NCBI GenBank assembly: GCA_027006175.1
Contig: JALTKS010000006.1
Location: 1 to 64,000 of the forward strand
Reading direction: 5' to 3'
DNA length: 64,000 nt
Origin: Gammaproteobacteria bacterium
GTDB taxonomy: Bacteria; Pseudomonadota; Gammaproteobacteria; AKS1
The translations under genes and the position numbers were made by a program. Positions 7,002 through 17,548 of the stretch are shown piece after piece (positions within the stretch are counted from its first letter, which is position 1; every line of letters begins with the position of its first letter). The notes under the pieces are model-generated. The model made no database searches, was not told where the DNA came from, and saw nothing but the letters and a program-made list of their open reading frames with translations.

Positions 7002-7439
7002 TTATCTGGATTGAGAGAGGCGTTTCTTTAAACAGGCCAAATATGACTGTTCATCGGGCATTTTTTGTTCACGTTGGGCCTGCCAAAGCATTTCACCAAG
7101 ACAATCCATCACTTGATGTTCCGCATGGTGGGCATCACCGATTAGCATCACTAATTGCTGAAATATCCCGGCAATACCGACAGGACGATCCGTGCTGAGC
7201 TGCTCATGGATGGCAATATGCATCCCCATATGTAAGAAAGGGTTGGTTTCGCCATTTTCAGGTAAGTATTCTGCCCCTAAGGCTTTATCTTCATTGGTGA
7301 GCAGCGGTTGGTATTCAGGGTGTTGGCTGACAATCGTCACAATCATCTCTTCTAAAGGCTCAAGAGGCTGATTATTTAGATGTTTCTGCCAAGCCTGGAT
7401 GAAAACCTGGCGGGTTTGGTCACGATCTTGTCCGAACAT
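7002..7439 (-). CDS. DUF1841 family protein
   Basis: 145 aa cytosolic protein without signal peptide or membrane segment. It fits the DUF1841 family of proteobacteria: the N-terminal 'MFGQDRDQTRQVFIQAWQKH' region, the conserved 'NPFLHMGMHIAIHEQLSTDR' and 'HAEHQVMDCLGEMLWQAQR', the last two being His/Glu rich and possibly metal binding. No function is established. It lies about 85 bp downstream of nth on the same strand and about 160 bp upstream of hvfA2. Confidence 0.85.
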   Translation of the reverse strand: MFGQDRDQTRQVFIQAWQKHLNNQPLEPLEEMIVTIVSQHPEYQPLLTNEDKALGAEYLPENGETNPFLHMGMHIAIHEQLSTDRPVGIAGIFQQLVMLIGDAHHAEHQVMDCLGEMLWQAQREQKMPDEQSYLACLKKRLSQSR

Positions 7440-7525
7440 AGCGGGTTAGTGTTTGCTTAATTTAAGAATTGAAACGAGTTTAACCTAAATTGAGGAATCT
7501 TTCTTTGCTCGTTGGCAATAGGTGT

Positions 7526-8161
7526 TCAGGCTTTTACTTTTTTCTTGAATTCACACAGGTCTTCAATAAGACATTGCGGGCATTCCGGGGAACGTGCTTT
7601 ACACACATAGCGACCATGAAGGATTAACCAGTGATGAGCATCTAATTTGAATTCGTCTGGAATAAATTTAATCAGTTTTTTTTCGACTTCCACGACATCT
7701 TTGCCGGGGGCGATACCGGTTCGATTACTAACACGAAATATATGTGTATCTACCGCAATGGTTGGTTCGCCAAAGGCCGTGTTCATAACAACGTTGGCTG
7801 TTTTTCGACCAACTCCGGGCAGTGCTTCCAGTGAGGCACGATCGTTAGGTACCTCACCATTGTGTAAATCAACCAGCATTTGACAGGTCTTGATAATATT
7901 GGCTGCCTTGGTGTTATAGAGCCCAATTGTTTTGACGTATTTTTTAAGATTATCCAGCCCCAAATCAAGGATCGCTTGCGGGGTGTTGGCAACAGGGTAG
8001 AGTTTATTGGTTGCTTTGTTGACACCAACATCGGTGGCTTGAGCTGATAAAATGACGGCAATGAGTAATTCGAAAGGGCTCGAATAATTTAACTCGGTGG
8101 TTGGGTGCGGATTTTGTTTACGCCAGCGGCGGAAAATTTCGGTGCGTTTGGTTTTGTTCAT
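7526..8161 (-). CDS. nth: Endonuclease III
   Basis: 211 aa DNA glycosylase/AP lyase that removes oxidised pyrimidines. The helix-hairpin-helix with catalytic Lys is 'LPGVGRKTANVVMNTAFG', the catalytic Asp lies in 'AVDTHIFRVSNRTG', and the C-terminal [4Fe-4S] loop C-x6-C-x2-C-x5-C is 'CKARSPECPQCLIEDLC'. It starts 6 bp after the rnfE stop, so it is probably the last gene of the rnf operon, the same order as E. coli rsxABCDGE-nth. Confidence 0.97.
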   Translation of the reverse strand: MNKTKRTEIFRRWRKQNPHPTTELNYSSPFELLIAVILSAQATDVGVNKATNKLYPVANTPQAILDLGLDNLKKYVKTIGLYNTKAANIIKTCQMLVDLHNGEVPNDRASLEALPGVGRKTANVVMNTAFGEPTIAVDTHIFRVSNRTGIAPGKDVVEVEKKLIKFIPDEFKLDAHHWLILHGRYVCKARSPECPQCLIEDLCEFKKKVKA

Positions 8162-8167
8162 AAAGGC

Positions 8168-8857
8168 TTAATGTGAATCTGCTGATGTTAGCCCATCTGT
8201 CGCAAGCATAACGGATGGCTTGGCGACTTTATCGTCAATGATATTTTTAACGACAATCATTAAGCCAAGACCGATAAAGGCACCGGGTGGCAAAATAGCT
8301 AATAAGAAACCACGATAGTCATCAATCAAAACGATTTTCCAACTTTCAGCAAAGGCGCCAAACATAAGGTGTGCATTGGCAAACAAGGTGCCTTGTCCAA
8401 GTGATTCACGTAAACCACCGAGTAGAACCAGTACGATGGTAAAACCAATCCCCATCATGAGGCCATCCAGTGCAGCACGATCAATGGATGTGCGTGATGC
8501 AAAGGCTTCAGCACGACCCAGAATGGCGCAATTAGTGACAATCAGAGGAATAAAAATCCCGAGGACTTTATGCAGGTCGTATAACCAGGCATTCATGGCA
8601 AGATCAATTGCCGTAACAAAGGAGGCGATGATGAGCATAAAGGCAGGAATACGAATTTCTTGTCTGACGAGGTGTCGGATGGCCGAGACAGACATATTGG
8701 ATGCGAGTAATACCATTGTTGTAGCCAGGCCCAGGCCAAGACCATTCACAACCGTTGATGATACGGCCAGAAGTGGACAGAGACCAAGTAGTTGTACAAA
8801 GCCAATGTTATTGTACCAAAGGCCATTACCGGTAATGTCTGCATAGCGATTAAACAT
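8168..8857 (-). CDS. rnfE: Rnf complex subunit E
   Basis: 229 aa integral membrane protein homologous to RnfA. '[20 protein letters not shown]' near the N-terminus carries the conserved Cys of the membrane Fe-S site shared with RnfA, and '[17 protein letters not shown]' carries the second. The Rnf complex couples electron flow between reduced ferredoxin and NADH to ion transport. In E. coli (Rsx) it also keeps SoxR reduced. The gene directly follows rnfG with 1 bp between stop and start. Confidence 0.95.
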   Translation of the reverse strand: MFNRYADITGNGLWYNNIGFVQLLGLCPLLAVSSTVVNGLGLGLATTMVLLASNMSVSAIRHLVRQEIRIPAFMLIIASFVTAIDLAMNAWLYDLHKVLGIFIPLIVTNCAILGRAEAFASRTSIDRAALDGLMMGIGFTIVLVLLGGLRESLGQGTLFANAHLMFGAFAESWKIVLIDDYRGFLLAILPPGAFIGLGLMIVVKNIIDDKVAKPSVMLATDGLTSADSH

Positions 8858-8858
8858 A

Positions 8859-9491
8859 TTAGCGTTCCTGTTTGTTGCTATCTATGTAGAGGCTGTCACG
8901 ATGCTGTTGATAATACAGCAGTGCTTTATGTACAGCTTTTACAATGGCGCGCGGAGTAATGGTCGCGCCGGTAAATTGATCGAACTCCCCGCCATCTTTT
9001 TCAACTTGCCAGGCCTTGTCATGAGTGGTTGAAAGACTCTTGCCATTAAAACCGGTTACCCAGTCAGAGCGCTCTATTTCAATGGCATCACCAAGCCCGG
9101 GTGTTTCTTTGTGCTTACTGACGCGTACACCAAGTACACTGCCATCATAACGAATCGCAATCAGAAGAAAAATATTACCGCTATAACCATCAGGTGCAAC
9201 AGACTCCATCGCCACGGCAATAGGTTGTTTATTCTTTCGGGCGCGAAAGACTCTTAATGGCATATCAATACCAAGATGAACAGGATCGTTGACGGTGATG
9301 GTATCGGTAAATAAATCGTTATCATGCATTACTGGTGGAATAAGCTGGTGCAAATTCCGTAATAAGGCTCTCTTTTCACTGGCAGCAATAGGTTCTTTTG
9401 TGGCATCAAAAGTAATGGCAACTAACCATGTGCTGATTAATGCAAAAATACCCAGTACTGCAGCGGTACGAATCATGTGTGTAAATAACAT
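8859..9491 (-). CDS. rnfG: Rnf complex subunit G
   Basis: 210 aa. One N-terminal membrane anchor (about residues 8-28) is followed by a periplasmic FMN-binding domain. FMN is attached to Thr of the S/T-GAT-x-T motif, here '[11 protein letters not shown]', so the usual first Ser is Thr while the acceptor Thr is present. '[12 protein letters not shown]' is also typical. It lies 3 bp after rnfD. Confidence 0.95.
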   Translation of the reverse strand: MLFTHMIRTAAVLGIFALISTWLVAITFDATKEPIAASEKRALLRNLHQLIPPVMHDNDLFTDTITVNDPVHLGIDMPLRVFRARKNKQPIAVAMESVAPDGYSGNIFLLIAIRYDGSVLGVRVSKHKETPGLGDAIEIERSDWVTGFNGKSLSTTHDKAWQVEKDGGEFDQFTGATITPRAIVKAVHKALLYYQQHRDSLYIDSNKQER

Positions 9492-9494
9492 AAC

Positions 9495-10520
9495 CTAGCC
9501 GTTGCCTTGACCAAATACACGTGGGCGAGTGTAGTGATCGATAGTGGGCGCTGCCATGTTCATGAGTAAGACAGCAAAGGCGAGCCCTTCGGGGTAATTC
9601 CCCCATGTGCGAATGACATAACAAATAACACCGATGCCAATGCCATAATAAATTCTGCCCCGCGGTGTGGTTGCGGCACTAACAGGATCGGTGGCAATAA
9701 AGAAAGCCCCCAGCATCGTTGCGCCGCCAAACAGATGAAGCAGTGGGCTAGCATATTGATTTGAATCAATGAGGTAAAACAGACTGGATAGCACGGCAAT
9801 TGCCCCTAACATTGCGACAGGAATTTGCCATGCAATGCGGCGTGTCAGGAGCAGGTACAAGCCACCTAATAAGAAACCAAGACTGACCATTTCCCAGCCA
9901 ACTCCCGCAAGGCTACCAAACAGGTTGCCGAATTGAGGGCTGATTAATGTTGTTGGAATATCAATGCCAGCGCGAAGTTGTGTTTTTATACTATCAAGCG
10001 GTGTCGCGCCACTGATGGTGTCGATACCGAGTCCTGAATTAAAAATAACATCGATACTCGTTTGGAATGTGGGTACTTGTTCCAGCAATGAAATTGCCGC
10101 AGGCCAGCGGGTCATTTCTAATGGAAATGAAATGAGTAACATCACATAACCCAGCATGGCAGGATTAAACGGATTGTAGCCAATGCCGCCGTAAATTTGT
10201 TTACCAAATAGTATGGCAAAGAAGGTACCTAAAACGATAACCCACCATGGCGCAATAGACGGTATCGCCAGAGCAAGCAGAACAGCCGTTAGCAAGGCAC
10301 TGCCATCGGTTAATGTTTTTATTACAGGACGTTTTCGCAGCACCAGGACAATGGCTTCTGTTACAACGGCGGTTAAACAAGCAAGTAAAATCTGTATTAA
10401 AACACTAACACCAAATAGCCACACATAGGCAAGGGTTCCCGGCACGAGCGCATAGCCAACATGCAGCATTAAACGGCTAACACTGGCAGAGGATGATACT
10501 TGTGGCGTATTAATAATCAT
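9495..10520 (-). CDS. rnfD: Rnf complex subunit D
   Basis: 341 aa membrane protein related to NqrB. The covalent FMN motif is 'DTISGATPLDSIKT' and the family signatures 'GGIGYNPFNPAMLGYV' and 'FFIATDPVSAATTPRGRIYY' are present. The start overlaps the end of rnfC by 4 bp, showing translational coupling. Confidence 0.96.
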   Translation of the reverse strand: MIINTPQVSSSASVSRLMLHVGYALVPGTLAYVWLFGVSVLIQILLACLTAVVTEAIVLVLRKRPVIKTLTDGSALLTAVLLALAIPSIAPWWVIVLGTFFAILFGKQIYGGIGYNPFNPAMLGYVMLLISFPLEMTRWPAAISLLEQVPTFQTSIDVIFNSGLGIDTISGATPLDSIKTQLRAGIDIPTTLISPQFGNLFGSLAGVGWEMVSLGFLLGGLYLLLTRRIAWQIPVAMLGAIAVLSSLFYLIDSNQYASPLLHLFGGATMLGAFFIATDPVSAATTPRGRIYYGIGIGVICYVIRTWGNYPEGLAFAVLLMNMAAPTIDHYTRPRVFGQGNG

Positions 10521-12160
10521 GATGATGTGGTGTCTTTATTTTGTTGCTTACGTCTTGCATCGGCTTCATCAATTTTAGCTTGCTGCTCGGCGCTTAGATT
10601 ATCAGTATTTGCCGGATTTGTGTCGGATGCCGATTTTTTTTCTTGTACTCGTTTCATGGCGGCAAGAATAGCGGCTTTTTTAGGATCATCGTCTTGATCC
10701 GGTTTTTTCTTTAGTGCGGCTTTTTTACGGTTATGGCGTTCGCGCTTTTCGCGTTTCTCACGCTCAAGCCTTTTTAAACGCAATTCATGACGGATGCGAG
10801 CTTTATCTGATTTTTCCTTGTCACGTTCCTGTTGCCAAATAGTCGTTTTAGCAAAGCGGAAGTATTGTACCAGTGGAATACGACTCGGACAGACAACATC
10901 GCAACAGCCACATTCAATACAGTCAAACAGGCTGTAGTCCTGAATCGCGTCAAATTCCTGTGCGCGTGCATGCCAGTAGAGTTGTTGCGGTAATAAGTTT
11001 ACCGGACAGACGTCAGTGCATTCACCACAGCGGATACATGGTAGCGGTGTAGCTGGTTTGATAACGTCACGTTGGTGTATGGCTAAGACGCAGTTACAGG
11101 TTTTGGTAATGGGAGAACGGCTATCTTCAAGTTTGAAGCCCATCATTGGACCACCGATCAAAATAGTACCAATATTTTCTTCGAGACTATGGCAGTGGTT
11201 TAATAAAAATTGTATTGGGGTGCCAAGTCGAACCTGCATATTTCGTGGTTGCGGAATGCCAGAGCCGGTTATTGTGACAATGCGCGAAGTGAGAGGAATG
11301 CCTCTTGTGATCGCATCATCAATCGCGGCAGCCGTTCCCACATTATGACAAACAATCCCAATGTCTAAAGGTCTACCCTGACTAGGCGGTTGCTTGCCAG
11401 TAAGACTGTAGATAAGCTGACGCTCTCCTCCAGCAGGGTAACGGGTTGGCACACGGACTAATTGAATATTATCGCTGTCACGCATCGCGGACTGCAATGC
11501 GGCATAGGCTTCAATTTTATTATCTTCAATGCCAATTAAACAGTCTTTTGCATTGAGTGCATGGCGCATAATGCGTAGACCATTAATGATTTTGTCGGCA
11601 TGCTCGCGCATGAGCATATCATCGCAACTAATGTAAGGTTCACACTCAGCCGCATTAAGTATCAATGTATCAACCGGATGTTCCTCGGCATTAAGTTTAA
11701 TGTGGCTAGGAAACCCTGCTCCGCCGAGACCAACAATGCCCGCACCTTGAATGCGCTGCTGAATCTCATTGCTAGTTAGAGATTGAAAATTTTCGTTGCC
11801 GATCAATTTGTTTTCAATCGCAATATCACGACCATCGGTTTCAATAACAATACAAGTTACATCCAGATTTGACGGGTGTGGAATACTGCGGGGTTCAATT
11901 GCAATGACAGTACCTGAACTTGAGGCATGAATAGCCGCACTGATATGACCACTAATATTGGCAATGCACTGGTTTTTTAATACTTTATCACCCACCTTGA
12001 CACAAGGTTTTGCGGGATTACCAATATGTTGGACAAGCGGCAACACTAACGCAGGTGGAATGGGGGCAACTTCTATAGGACGTGAGGTCGATATTGATTT
12101 ATGTTCTTCAAGGTGTAGCCCACCATGGAAATCAAATACTTTTGGTTCAGAATGGTTCAT
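10517..12160 (-). CDS. rnfC: Rnf complex subunit C
   Basis: 547 aa. An N-terminal RnfC barrel/NADH-FMN-binding region ('[14 protein letters not shown]', '[12 protein letters not shown]') is followed by two [4Fe-4S] ferredoxin motifs, '[17 protein letters not shown]' and '[17 protein letters not shown]', and then a highly charged Lys/Arg/Glu tail of about 100 residues typical of gammaproteobacterial RnfC. It is the peripheral NADH-side subunit. It overlaps rnfB by 4 bp. Confidence 0.96.
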   Translation of the reverse strand: MNHSEPKVFDFHGGLHLEEHKSISTSRPIEVAPIPPALVLPLVQHIGNPAKPCVKVGDKVLKNQCIANISGHISAAIHASSSGTVIAIEPRSIPHPSNLDVTCIVIETDGRDIAIENKLIGNENFQSLTSNEIQQRIQGAGIVGLGGAGFPSHIKLNAEEHPVDTLILNAAECEPYISCDDMLMREHADKIINGLRIMRHALNAKDCLIGIEDNKIEAYAALQSAMRDSDNIQLVRVPTRYPAGGERQLIYSLTGKQPPSQGRPLDIGIVCHNVGTAAAIDDAITRGIPLTSRIVTITGSGIPQPRNMQVRLGTPIQFLLNHCHSLEENIGTILIGGPMMGFKLEDSRSPITKTCNCVLAIHQRDVIKPATPLPCIRCGECTDVCPVNLLPQQLYWHARAQEFDAIQDYSLFDCIECGCCDVVCPSRIPLVQYFRFAKTTIWQQERDKEKSDKARIRHELRLKRLEREKREKRERHNRKKAALKKKPDQDDDPKKAAILAAMKRVQEKKSASDTNPANTDNLSAEQQAKIDEADARRKQQNKDTTSS

Positions 12161-12729
12161 GTTGAACTCTCCTGAACAGGTGTGTTCGTTTCAATTTCAG
12201 CGGGGTTGGGCCACTGCCAATGATTGGTTGATTTCTTTTCTGGGACAATATAAATACAGTCAACAGGGCAGGGGGGGATACACAGATCGCAACCAGTACA
12301 GTTTTCAATAATGACCGTGTGCATTTGTTTTGCCGCGCCAACGATGGCATCGACAGGGCAAGCCTGAATACATAAGGTACAACCAATACAAATTTCTTCA
12401 TCAATGATGACAACGGTCTTTTCTTCTTTGGTTTCTCCGTTTTCAGGATTAAGTGGTAAAGGATCGCGGCCTAACAAGTCAGCCAGCGCGATAATTGTAC
12501 TTTCACCACCGGGTGGGCATTGGTTGATTTCTACTTCACCGTTTGCAATGGCTTCAGCATAAGGACGACAGCCGGGGTAAGTACATTGCCCGCATTGGGT
12601 TTGTGGCAGCAAGGCATCGATTTTATCGACAATGGGATCAGATTCAACCTTAAAACGTACAGCAGCAAAGCCGAGTACTAGTCCGAAGATCACCGATATT
12701 ACAAGTAAGGTAATGACAGCAATTAGCAT
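12157..12729 (-). CDS. rnfB: Rnf complex subunit B
   Basis: 190 aa. One N-terminal membrane helix, a C-x2-C-x4-C...C Fe-S motif ('[10 protein letters not shown]' with a later Cys), and two [4Fe-4S] ferredoxin motifs, '[18 protein letters not shown]' and '[18 protein letters not shown]'. It is the ferredoxin-side electron entry subunit. It is 7 bp after rnfA. Confidence 0.96.
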   Translation of the reverse strand: MLIAVITLLVISVIFGLVLGFAAVRFKVESDPIVDKIDALLPQTQCGQCTYPGCRPYAEAIANGEVEINQCPPGGESTIIALADLLGRDPLPLNPENGETKEEKTVVIIDEEICIGCTLCIQACPVDAIVGAAKQMHTVIIENCTGCDLCIPPCPVDCIYIVPEKKSTNHWQWPNPAEIETNTPVQESST

Positions 12730-12736
12730 ATAAAGA

Positions 12737-13318
12737 TTAGACCTTTACCAAACCGGAAAAGCCCATAAAGGCGAGTGACATAAGTCCAGCGGTGATTAAA
12801 GAAATAGCCGCACCTTTAAACGGTTTCGGTACATCGGCAACCGTTAAACGTTCACGCATGCCAGCAAATAAAATCAGAACGAGAGAGAAACCCACCGCTG
12901 CACCAAAACCATAAATAGCAGACTCCAGAAAAGTGTGCTGTTTTTGTATGTTGAGTAAGGCAACACCCAGTACCGCACAGTTGGTGGTGATCAGTGGCAA
13001 AAATATACCGAGCACCTGGTAGAGTAGTGGGCTGGTTTTATGCACAATCATTTCGGTAAATTGTACGACAGCGGCAATCACAAGTATAAAAGCAATCAAG
13101 CGTAAGTATTCAAGGTCGAGCGGCAACAGAATATATTCATTCACCACATAACTGCTAACAGATGAAAGAGTTAAAACAAAGGTAGTCGCGAGTGCCATGC
13201 CGGTCGCTGTTTCAACTTTGCGTGAGACGCTCATAAACGGGCACAAGCCAAGGAACTGTACCAGAACAAAATTGTTGACCAGTACGGTGCTGACTAATAT
13301 GAGCAGATATTCAGTCAT
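12737..13318 (-). CDS. rnfA: Rnf complex subunit A
   Basis: 193 aa with six predicted membrane helices. '[20 protein letters not shown]' and '[15 protein letters not shown]' carry the two conserved Cys that with RnfE form the membrane [2Fe-2S] site. First gene of the rnfABCDGE-nth operon. Its promoter must lie in the gap before metG, which also holds an inverted repeat. Confidence 0.96.
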   Translation of the reverse strand: MTEYLLILVSTVLVNNFVLVQFLGLCPFMSVSRKVETATGMALATTFVLTLSSVSSYVVNEYILLPLDLEYLRLIAFILVIAAVVQFTEMIVHKTSPLLYQVLGIFLPLITTNCAVLGVALLNIQKQHTFLESAIYGFGAAVGFSLVLILFAGMRERLTVADVPKPFKGAAISLITAGLMSLAFMGFSGLVKV

Positions 13319-13339
13319 GTTTTGCCCCTTTTGTTAATG

Positions 13340-13480
13340 GACAGGATTAACAAGATTTACATGATTGTGCTTTGGGTAAAGATGTTGCTAGCGACACATG
13401 CAAATTTATTTTATTAAGCAATTAATAATTATTTAGAATTAAAAACAAGATGAAATTATGTTCACCTTGTCAATCCTGTC
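13340..13480. repeat. Inverted repeat pair in the metG-rnfA gap
   Basis: Arm 13340-13366 (GACAGGATTAACAAGATTTACATGATT) and the reverse complement of 13454-13480 (GACAGGATTGACAAGGTGAACATAATT) match at 22 of 27 positions, enclosing about 87 bp of AT-rich sequence. It is non-coding. It may be a small non-autonomous element or a dispersed intergenic repeat. Confidence 0.7.
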
Positions 13481-13485
13481 GAAAA

Positions 13486-15561
13486 TCATTTTATTTTCAT
13501 TCCCGGTGCAGCGCCTTCATGTGGTTCGAGAATAAATAAGTCTTTCCCCCCAGGCCCTGCAGCAAGTACCATGCCCTCGGAAACACCAAAGCGCATTTTA
13601 CGTGGAGCAAGGTTTGCAACCATAACCGTGTGCTTACCAATTAAATCCTCAGGTGCGTAAGCTGATTTAATACCCGCAAAAATATTGCGTTGTTCACTAC
13701 CTATGTCGAGAGTCAGCTGTAATAGCTTGTCAGCACCATCAACATGTTCTGCATTAATGATCTTGGCAACGCGTAAATCAATTTTAGCAAAGTCATCAAT
13801 GCTGATGGTATCAGCAATCGGTGGGTGTTCGTGTTGTTGTTTTTCAGCATGCCGTGCGGGTGAAGGCGTTTCTTTTTTATCACCGAGACTGTCTTTGTTG
13901 GCATCGACCATGGCATCTACCTGTGTCATTTCTACGCGTTTAGCGAGATGTTTGAATTTGTTAATAGCGTGATCGGTGAGCAAGGTTTGGCTATCGTGCC
14001 ATTGCAATGGTTCGATGTTAAACAGGGCTTCAATCTTTTCTGCCATTACCGGCAGAATCGGTTTTAAATAAATGGTTAACAAGCGAAATGCATTCAAGCT
14101 GCTGGTACAAACCAGATGCGCATTGGCAAGGGTTGTTTCGTCTTTGACCATTTTCCAGGGTTCCAGATCGGCAATGTATTCATTTACTTCATCGGCAAGA
14201 TCCATAATGGCGCGCACGGCTTCACTGAAACGACGTTCGTTAAACAGCGCAGCAATATCGTCACTGGCGGACTGGAGCTTTTTATTCAATGCAAGACCGG
14301 CATCATCCATGTTGGCGGCGAGCTTGCCGTCAAAACGTTTGGCAATAAAACCGGCGGTACGACTGGCGATATTAACGAACTTACCAACAACGTTGCTGTT
14401 TACGCGTGCCACGTAATCTTCAAGATTAAGATCGATGTCTTCTATCTTGTCGTTTAGTTTGGCGGCAAAGTAGTAACGTAAATACTCCGGGTTCAAATGT
14501 TTCAGGTAACTGCTGGCGGTAATAAAGGTGCCCCGTGACTTGGACATTTTTTGTCCGTTGACGGTCAAGAAGCCGTGCACACAAATTTGATCCGGTGTGC
14601 GGTAACCGGCGTAGTGCAGGGTTGCCGGCCAGAACAGCGCATGGAAGTTAAGAATATCTTTACCTATGAAATGATAAAGCTCAGCCTTACTATCGGGTGC
14701 CCAGAAGTCATCAAATTCAAGACCTTCGGTACGTTCACAAAGATGTTTGAAGCTCGACATGTAACCCACCGGAGCATCCAGCCAAACATAAAAATATTTA
14801 CCCGGTGCATCGGGGATCTCAAAACCGAAGTAAGGGGCATCACGGGAAATATCCCAATCCATCAGACCGGTTTCAAACCATTCCTGTAATTTGTTGCGCG
14901 ATTCAACCGGCAATGATTCGTGACCATGTTGGTTTAACTCACCTGCCATCCATTGTTTCAGAAAATCTTCACACTCACTGAGCTTAAAGAAATAATGTTC
15001 AGATTCCTTGAGCACCGGTTTCGCGCCAGAGATAGCCGAGTAAGGATTTAATAATTCAGTGGGGGCATAGGTCGCGCCACAAGATTCACAGGCATCGCCG
15101 TATTGATCCTGCGCATGGCATTTTGGGCATTCGCCTTTGATGAAGCGGTCGGCGAGGAAAATGCCTTTGTCAGGATCAAACAATTGCTCAATGGTACGGG
15201 TGGTGATTTTGTCAGCCGCGTTTAATGCGGTGTACATGCCGGTTGCCAGTTCGCGGTTTTCATCTGAATGGGTTGAGTGATAATTATCGAATTCGACATT
15301 AAAACCATCAAAATCGGCGAGACGTTCGCCACGAATGCGCTCAATTAACTGTTCTGGGGTAATACCTTCGGCTTCCGCGCGCAGCATAATGGCGGTGCCG
15401 TGGGTATCATCGGCGCAGACGTAGTAGCACTGGTGGCCCTGCATGCGTTGGAAACGGACCCAGATATCGGTTTGAATATATTCGACCATATGGCCGATAT
15501 GCAGGCTGCCATTGGCATAGGGCAGGGCACTAGTGACGAGTATTTGGCGTTGTTTGGACAT
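13486..15561 (-). CDS. metG: Methionyl-tRNA synthetase
   Basis: 691 aa class I synthetase charging tRNA-Met. The HIGH motif is in '[15 protein letters not shown]', the KMSKS motif in '[13 protein letters not shown]', and the zinc knuckle has two CxxC pairs ('[19 protein letters not shown]'). The C-terminal about 110 residues form the tRNA-binding/dimerisation domain ('[20 protein letters not shown]'), as in the long E. coli-type enzyme. It is divergent from the Mrp gene, the usual gammaproteobacterial neighbour. Confidence 0.98.
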   Translation of the reverse strand: MSKQRQILVTSALPYANGSLHIGHMVEYIQTDIWVRFQRMQGHQCYYVCADDTHGTAIMLRAEAEGITPEQLIERIRGERLADFDGFNVEFDNYHSTHSDENRELATGMYTALNAADKITTRTIEQLFDPDKGIFLADRFIKGECPKCHAQDQYGDACESCGATYAPTELLNPYSAISGAKPVLKESEHYFFKLSECEDFLKQWMAGELNQHGHESLPVESRNKLQEWFETGLMDWDISRDAPYFGFEIPDAPGKYFYVWLDAPVGYMSSFKHLCERTEGLEFDDFWAPDSKAELYHFIGKDILNFHALFWPATLHYAGYRTPDQICVHGFLTVNGQKMSKSRGTFITASSYLKHLNPEYLRYYFAAKLNDKIEDIDLNLEDYVARVNSNVVGKFVNIASRTAGFIAKRFDGKLAANMDDAGLALNKKLQSASDDIAALFNERRFSEAVRAIMDLADEVNEYIADLEPWKMVKDETTLANAHLVCTSSLNAFRLLTIYLKPILPVMAEKIEALFNIEPLQWHDSQTLLTDHAINKFKHLAKRVEMTQVDAMVDANKDSLGDKKETPSPARHAEKQQHEHPPIADTISIDDFAKIDLRVAKIINAEHVDGADKLLQLTLDIGSEQRNIFAGIKSAYAPEDLIGKHTVMVANLAPRKMRFGVSEGMVLAAGPGGKDLFILEPHEGAAPGMKIK

Positions 15562-15739
15562 ATTTCATCTTATTGTTAGGTTAATCCCGTTTAAAACAGT
15601 CAGGAATAGCTGACTAGAATTGTCTGGAATATGCATATTATGTTACTCTAATATATTAACCGAATTAAGTCTCCAGTGTTAAGTATATTAAAGGTATCAG
15701 ACATTGGGTGTTGAAGTGAATTTGCAGGAGAACAGAGCA

Positions 15740-16828
15740 ATGGCAGAAGTAACTCGCGAGAGCGTTGAAGCAAAGCTGAAAGAATACATCGATCCTTATC
15801 TCGACAAGGATTTGGTATCAGCGAAAGCAGTGAAAGATATCAAAATCGACGGCGGTGCGGTCAGTATTGATGTCGTGCTTGGTTTTCCTGCCAAGGGCTA
15901 TGTTGAGACATTGGCAGCAAAGCTTAATGAATTTGTTAGCAGTATCGACGGTGTTAGCGACGTAACCATTGACGTTAGCATCAAGATCGCAGCACATAAG
16001 GCACAAAAGGGTGTTGAGCAGATCCCGGGTATCAAGAATGTGATTGCAGTGGCATCCGGTAAGGGTGGTGTGGGTAAATCAACCACCTCTGTAAACCTTG
16101 CTTTAGCCTTGGCGGCTGAAGGCGCCTCGGTCGGTATTCTTGATGCGGATATCTACGGTCCAAGCCAGCCGCGTATGCTGGGTGTGAATAAAGAACGTCC
16201 TGAATCACCTGATGGTAAAACCTTAGAACCTATTAATAGTTACGGCCTACAAGCCATGTCGATTGGTTTCCTCGTTGATGAAGACACCCCCATGATTTGG
16301 CGTGGTCCAATGGTCACACAGGCCTTAAACCAGCTCATTAACGATACTCATTGGAAAGATCTTGATTACCTGATTATCGATTTGCCACCAGGTACTGGCG
16401 ATATCCAGCTGACGCTGGCACAACGTATTCCTGTTAGTGGTTCCGTGATTGTCACAACACCACAAGATATTGCCTTGCTAGATGCCCGTAAAGCCTTAAG
16501 CATGTTTGAAAAGGTTGAGGTACCAGTATTGGGTATCATAGAAAACATGAGCATCCATATTTGTAGTGAATGTGGGCATGAAGAACACATCTTTGGTCAA
16601 GGTGGTGGCGAAAACATGTCTGAACAGTATGACGTCGATCTGCTTGGCGCATTACCGTTGGATATGGCGATTCGTAAAGACACTGATGACGGTAAACCAA
16701 CCGTGGTTGCAGACCCAGATGGCCGTGTGGCACAGATTTATCGTGAAATCAGTCGCCGCGTTTCAGGCAAGATGTCTATGCAAGCGAAGGATTACGCCAG
16801 CAAGTTCCCGAATATCGTTATTTCGTAA
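15740..16828 (+). CDS. mrp: Mrp/ApbC family iron-sulfur carrier ATPase
   Basis: 362 aa from ATG 15740. An N-terminal MIP18-like (DUF59) domain of about 90 residues is followed by a deviant Walker A P-loop 'ASGKGGVGKSTTSVNLA', the Mrp signature 'DADIYGPSQPRMLGV' and a C-terminal CxxC 'ICSECGHEEHIFG' that holds a shared [4Fe-4S] cluster between protomers. It carries Fe-S clusters to apoproteins. The ORF track begins at 15704, but a clear AGGAGA site precedes ATG 15740 and MAEVTRESVEAKL is a normal N-terminus. Confidence 0.95.
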   Translation: MAEVTRESVEAKLKEYIDPYLDKDLVSAKAVKDIKIDGGAVSIDVVLGFPAKGYVETLAAKLNEFVSSIDGVSDVTIDVSIKIAAHKAQKGVEQIPGIKNVIAVASGKGGVGKSTTSVNLALALAAEGASVGILDADIYGPSQPRMLGVNKERPESPDGKTLEPINSYGLQAMSIGFLVDEDTPMIWRGPMVTQALNQLINDTHWKDLDYLIIDLPPGTGDIQLTLAQRIPVSGSVIVTTPQDIALLDARKALSMFEKVEVPVLGIIENMSIHICSECGHEEHIFGQGGGENMSEQYDVDLLGALPLDMAIRKDTDDGKPTVVADPDGRVAQIYREISRRVSGKMSMQAKDYASKFPNIVIS

Positions 16829-16846
16829 GTAATTACTACTTAATCA

Positions 16847-16875
16847 AAAGGCCGGTTTTTTAATCGGCCTTTTTG
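16847..16875 (+). terminator. Rho-independent terminator of mrp
   Basis: AAAAGGCCG-GTTTTTTAAT-CGGCCTTTTT, about 20 bp after the mrp stop, with a T tract. Confidence 0.85.
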
Positions 16876-16976
16876 TTGCATCGAACCCAAGAACTTCAGT
16901 CTTCTTTGCGCTTCATAGCATTTTACGGTTTAATACCCCGCAACAAAAAACAAATATTCAGGCAGACAGACAACAC

Positions 16977-17543
16977 ATGAGCATCAAATCAGATAAATGG
17001 ATTCGCCGTATGGCTGATTCGCACGGTATGATTGAACCTTTTGAACCGGGTCAGGTGAAACATAATGGCAATGAACGTATCGTTTCTTACGGTACCTCAA
17101 GCTACGGTTACGATATTCGCTGCTCAGATGAATTCAAGATTTTTACTAACATCAATTCAACCATTGTCGATCCGAAAAATTTTGATGAAGCCAGTTTTGT
17201 TGATGTGAAATCAGATGTGTGTGTGATTCCACCAAACTCCTTTGCACTTGCTCGCACTATTGAATACTTCCGTATCCCGAGAAATGTATTGACGGTCTGT
17301 TTGGGTAAATCAACCTATGCACGTTGCGGTATAATCGTTAATGTCACGCCGTTTGAACCCGAGTGGGAAGGGCATGTGACTCTGGAGTTTTCAAATACCA
17401 CACCACTACCTGCAAAAATTTATGCTAACGAAGGTGTAGCGCAAGTTTTATTTTTTGAATCAGATGAAGAATGTGAAACGTCTTATGCCGATCGTGCAGG
17501 CAAGTACCAAGGTCAGCAAGGCGTGACGTTACCAAAGACGTGA
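16977..17543 (+). CDS. dcd: dCTP deaminase
   Basis: 188 aa. Deaminates dCTP to dUTP, feeding dTMP synthesis. Conserved blocks are '[20 protein letters not shown]', '[20 protein letters not shown]' and '[20 protein letters not shown]', containing the catalytic Glu. The length equals the E. coli-type bacterial enzyme. It stands about 100 bp after the mrp terminator and converges on the metallo-hydrolase gene with only 5 bp between. Confidence 0.97.
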   Translation: MSIKSDKWIRRMADSHGMIEPFEPGQVKHNGNERIVSYGTSSYGYDIRCSDEFKIFTNINSTIVDPKNFDEASFVDVKSDVCVIPPNSFALARTIEYFRIPRNVLTVCLGKSTYARCGIIVNVTPFEPEWEGHVTLEFSNTTPLPAKIYANEGVAQVLFFESDEECETSYADRAGKYQGQQGVTLPKT

Positions 17544-17548
17544 GCTGA

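Noticed and set aside
8376-8846. 156-aa plus-strand ORF opposite rnfE
   Set aside because: It is entirely inside rnfE on the other strand, with Arg/Pro/Ser-rich shadow composition and no ribosome site.
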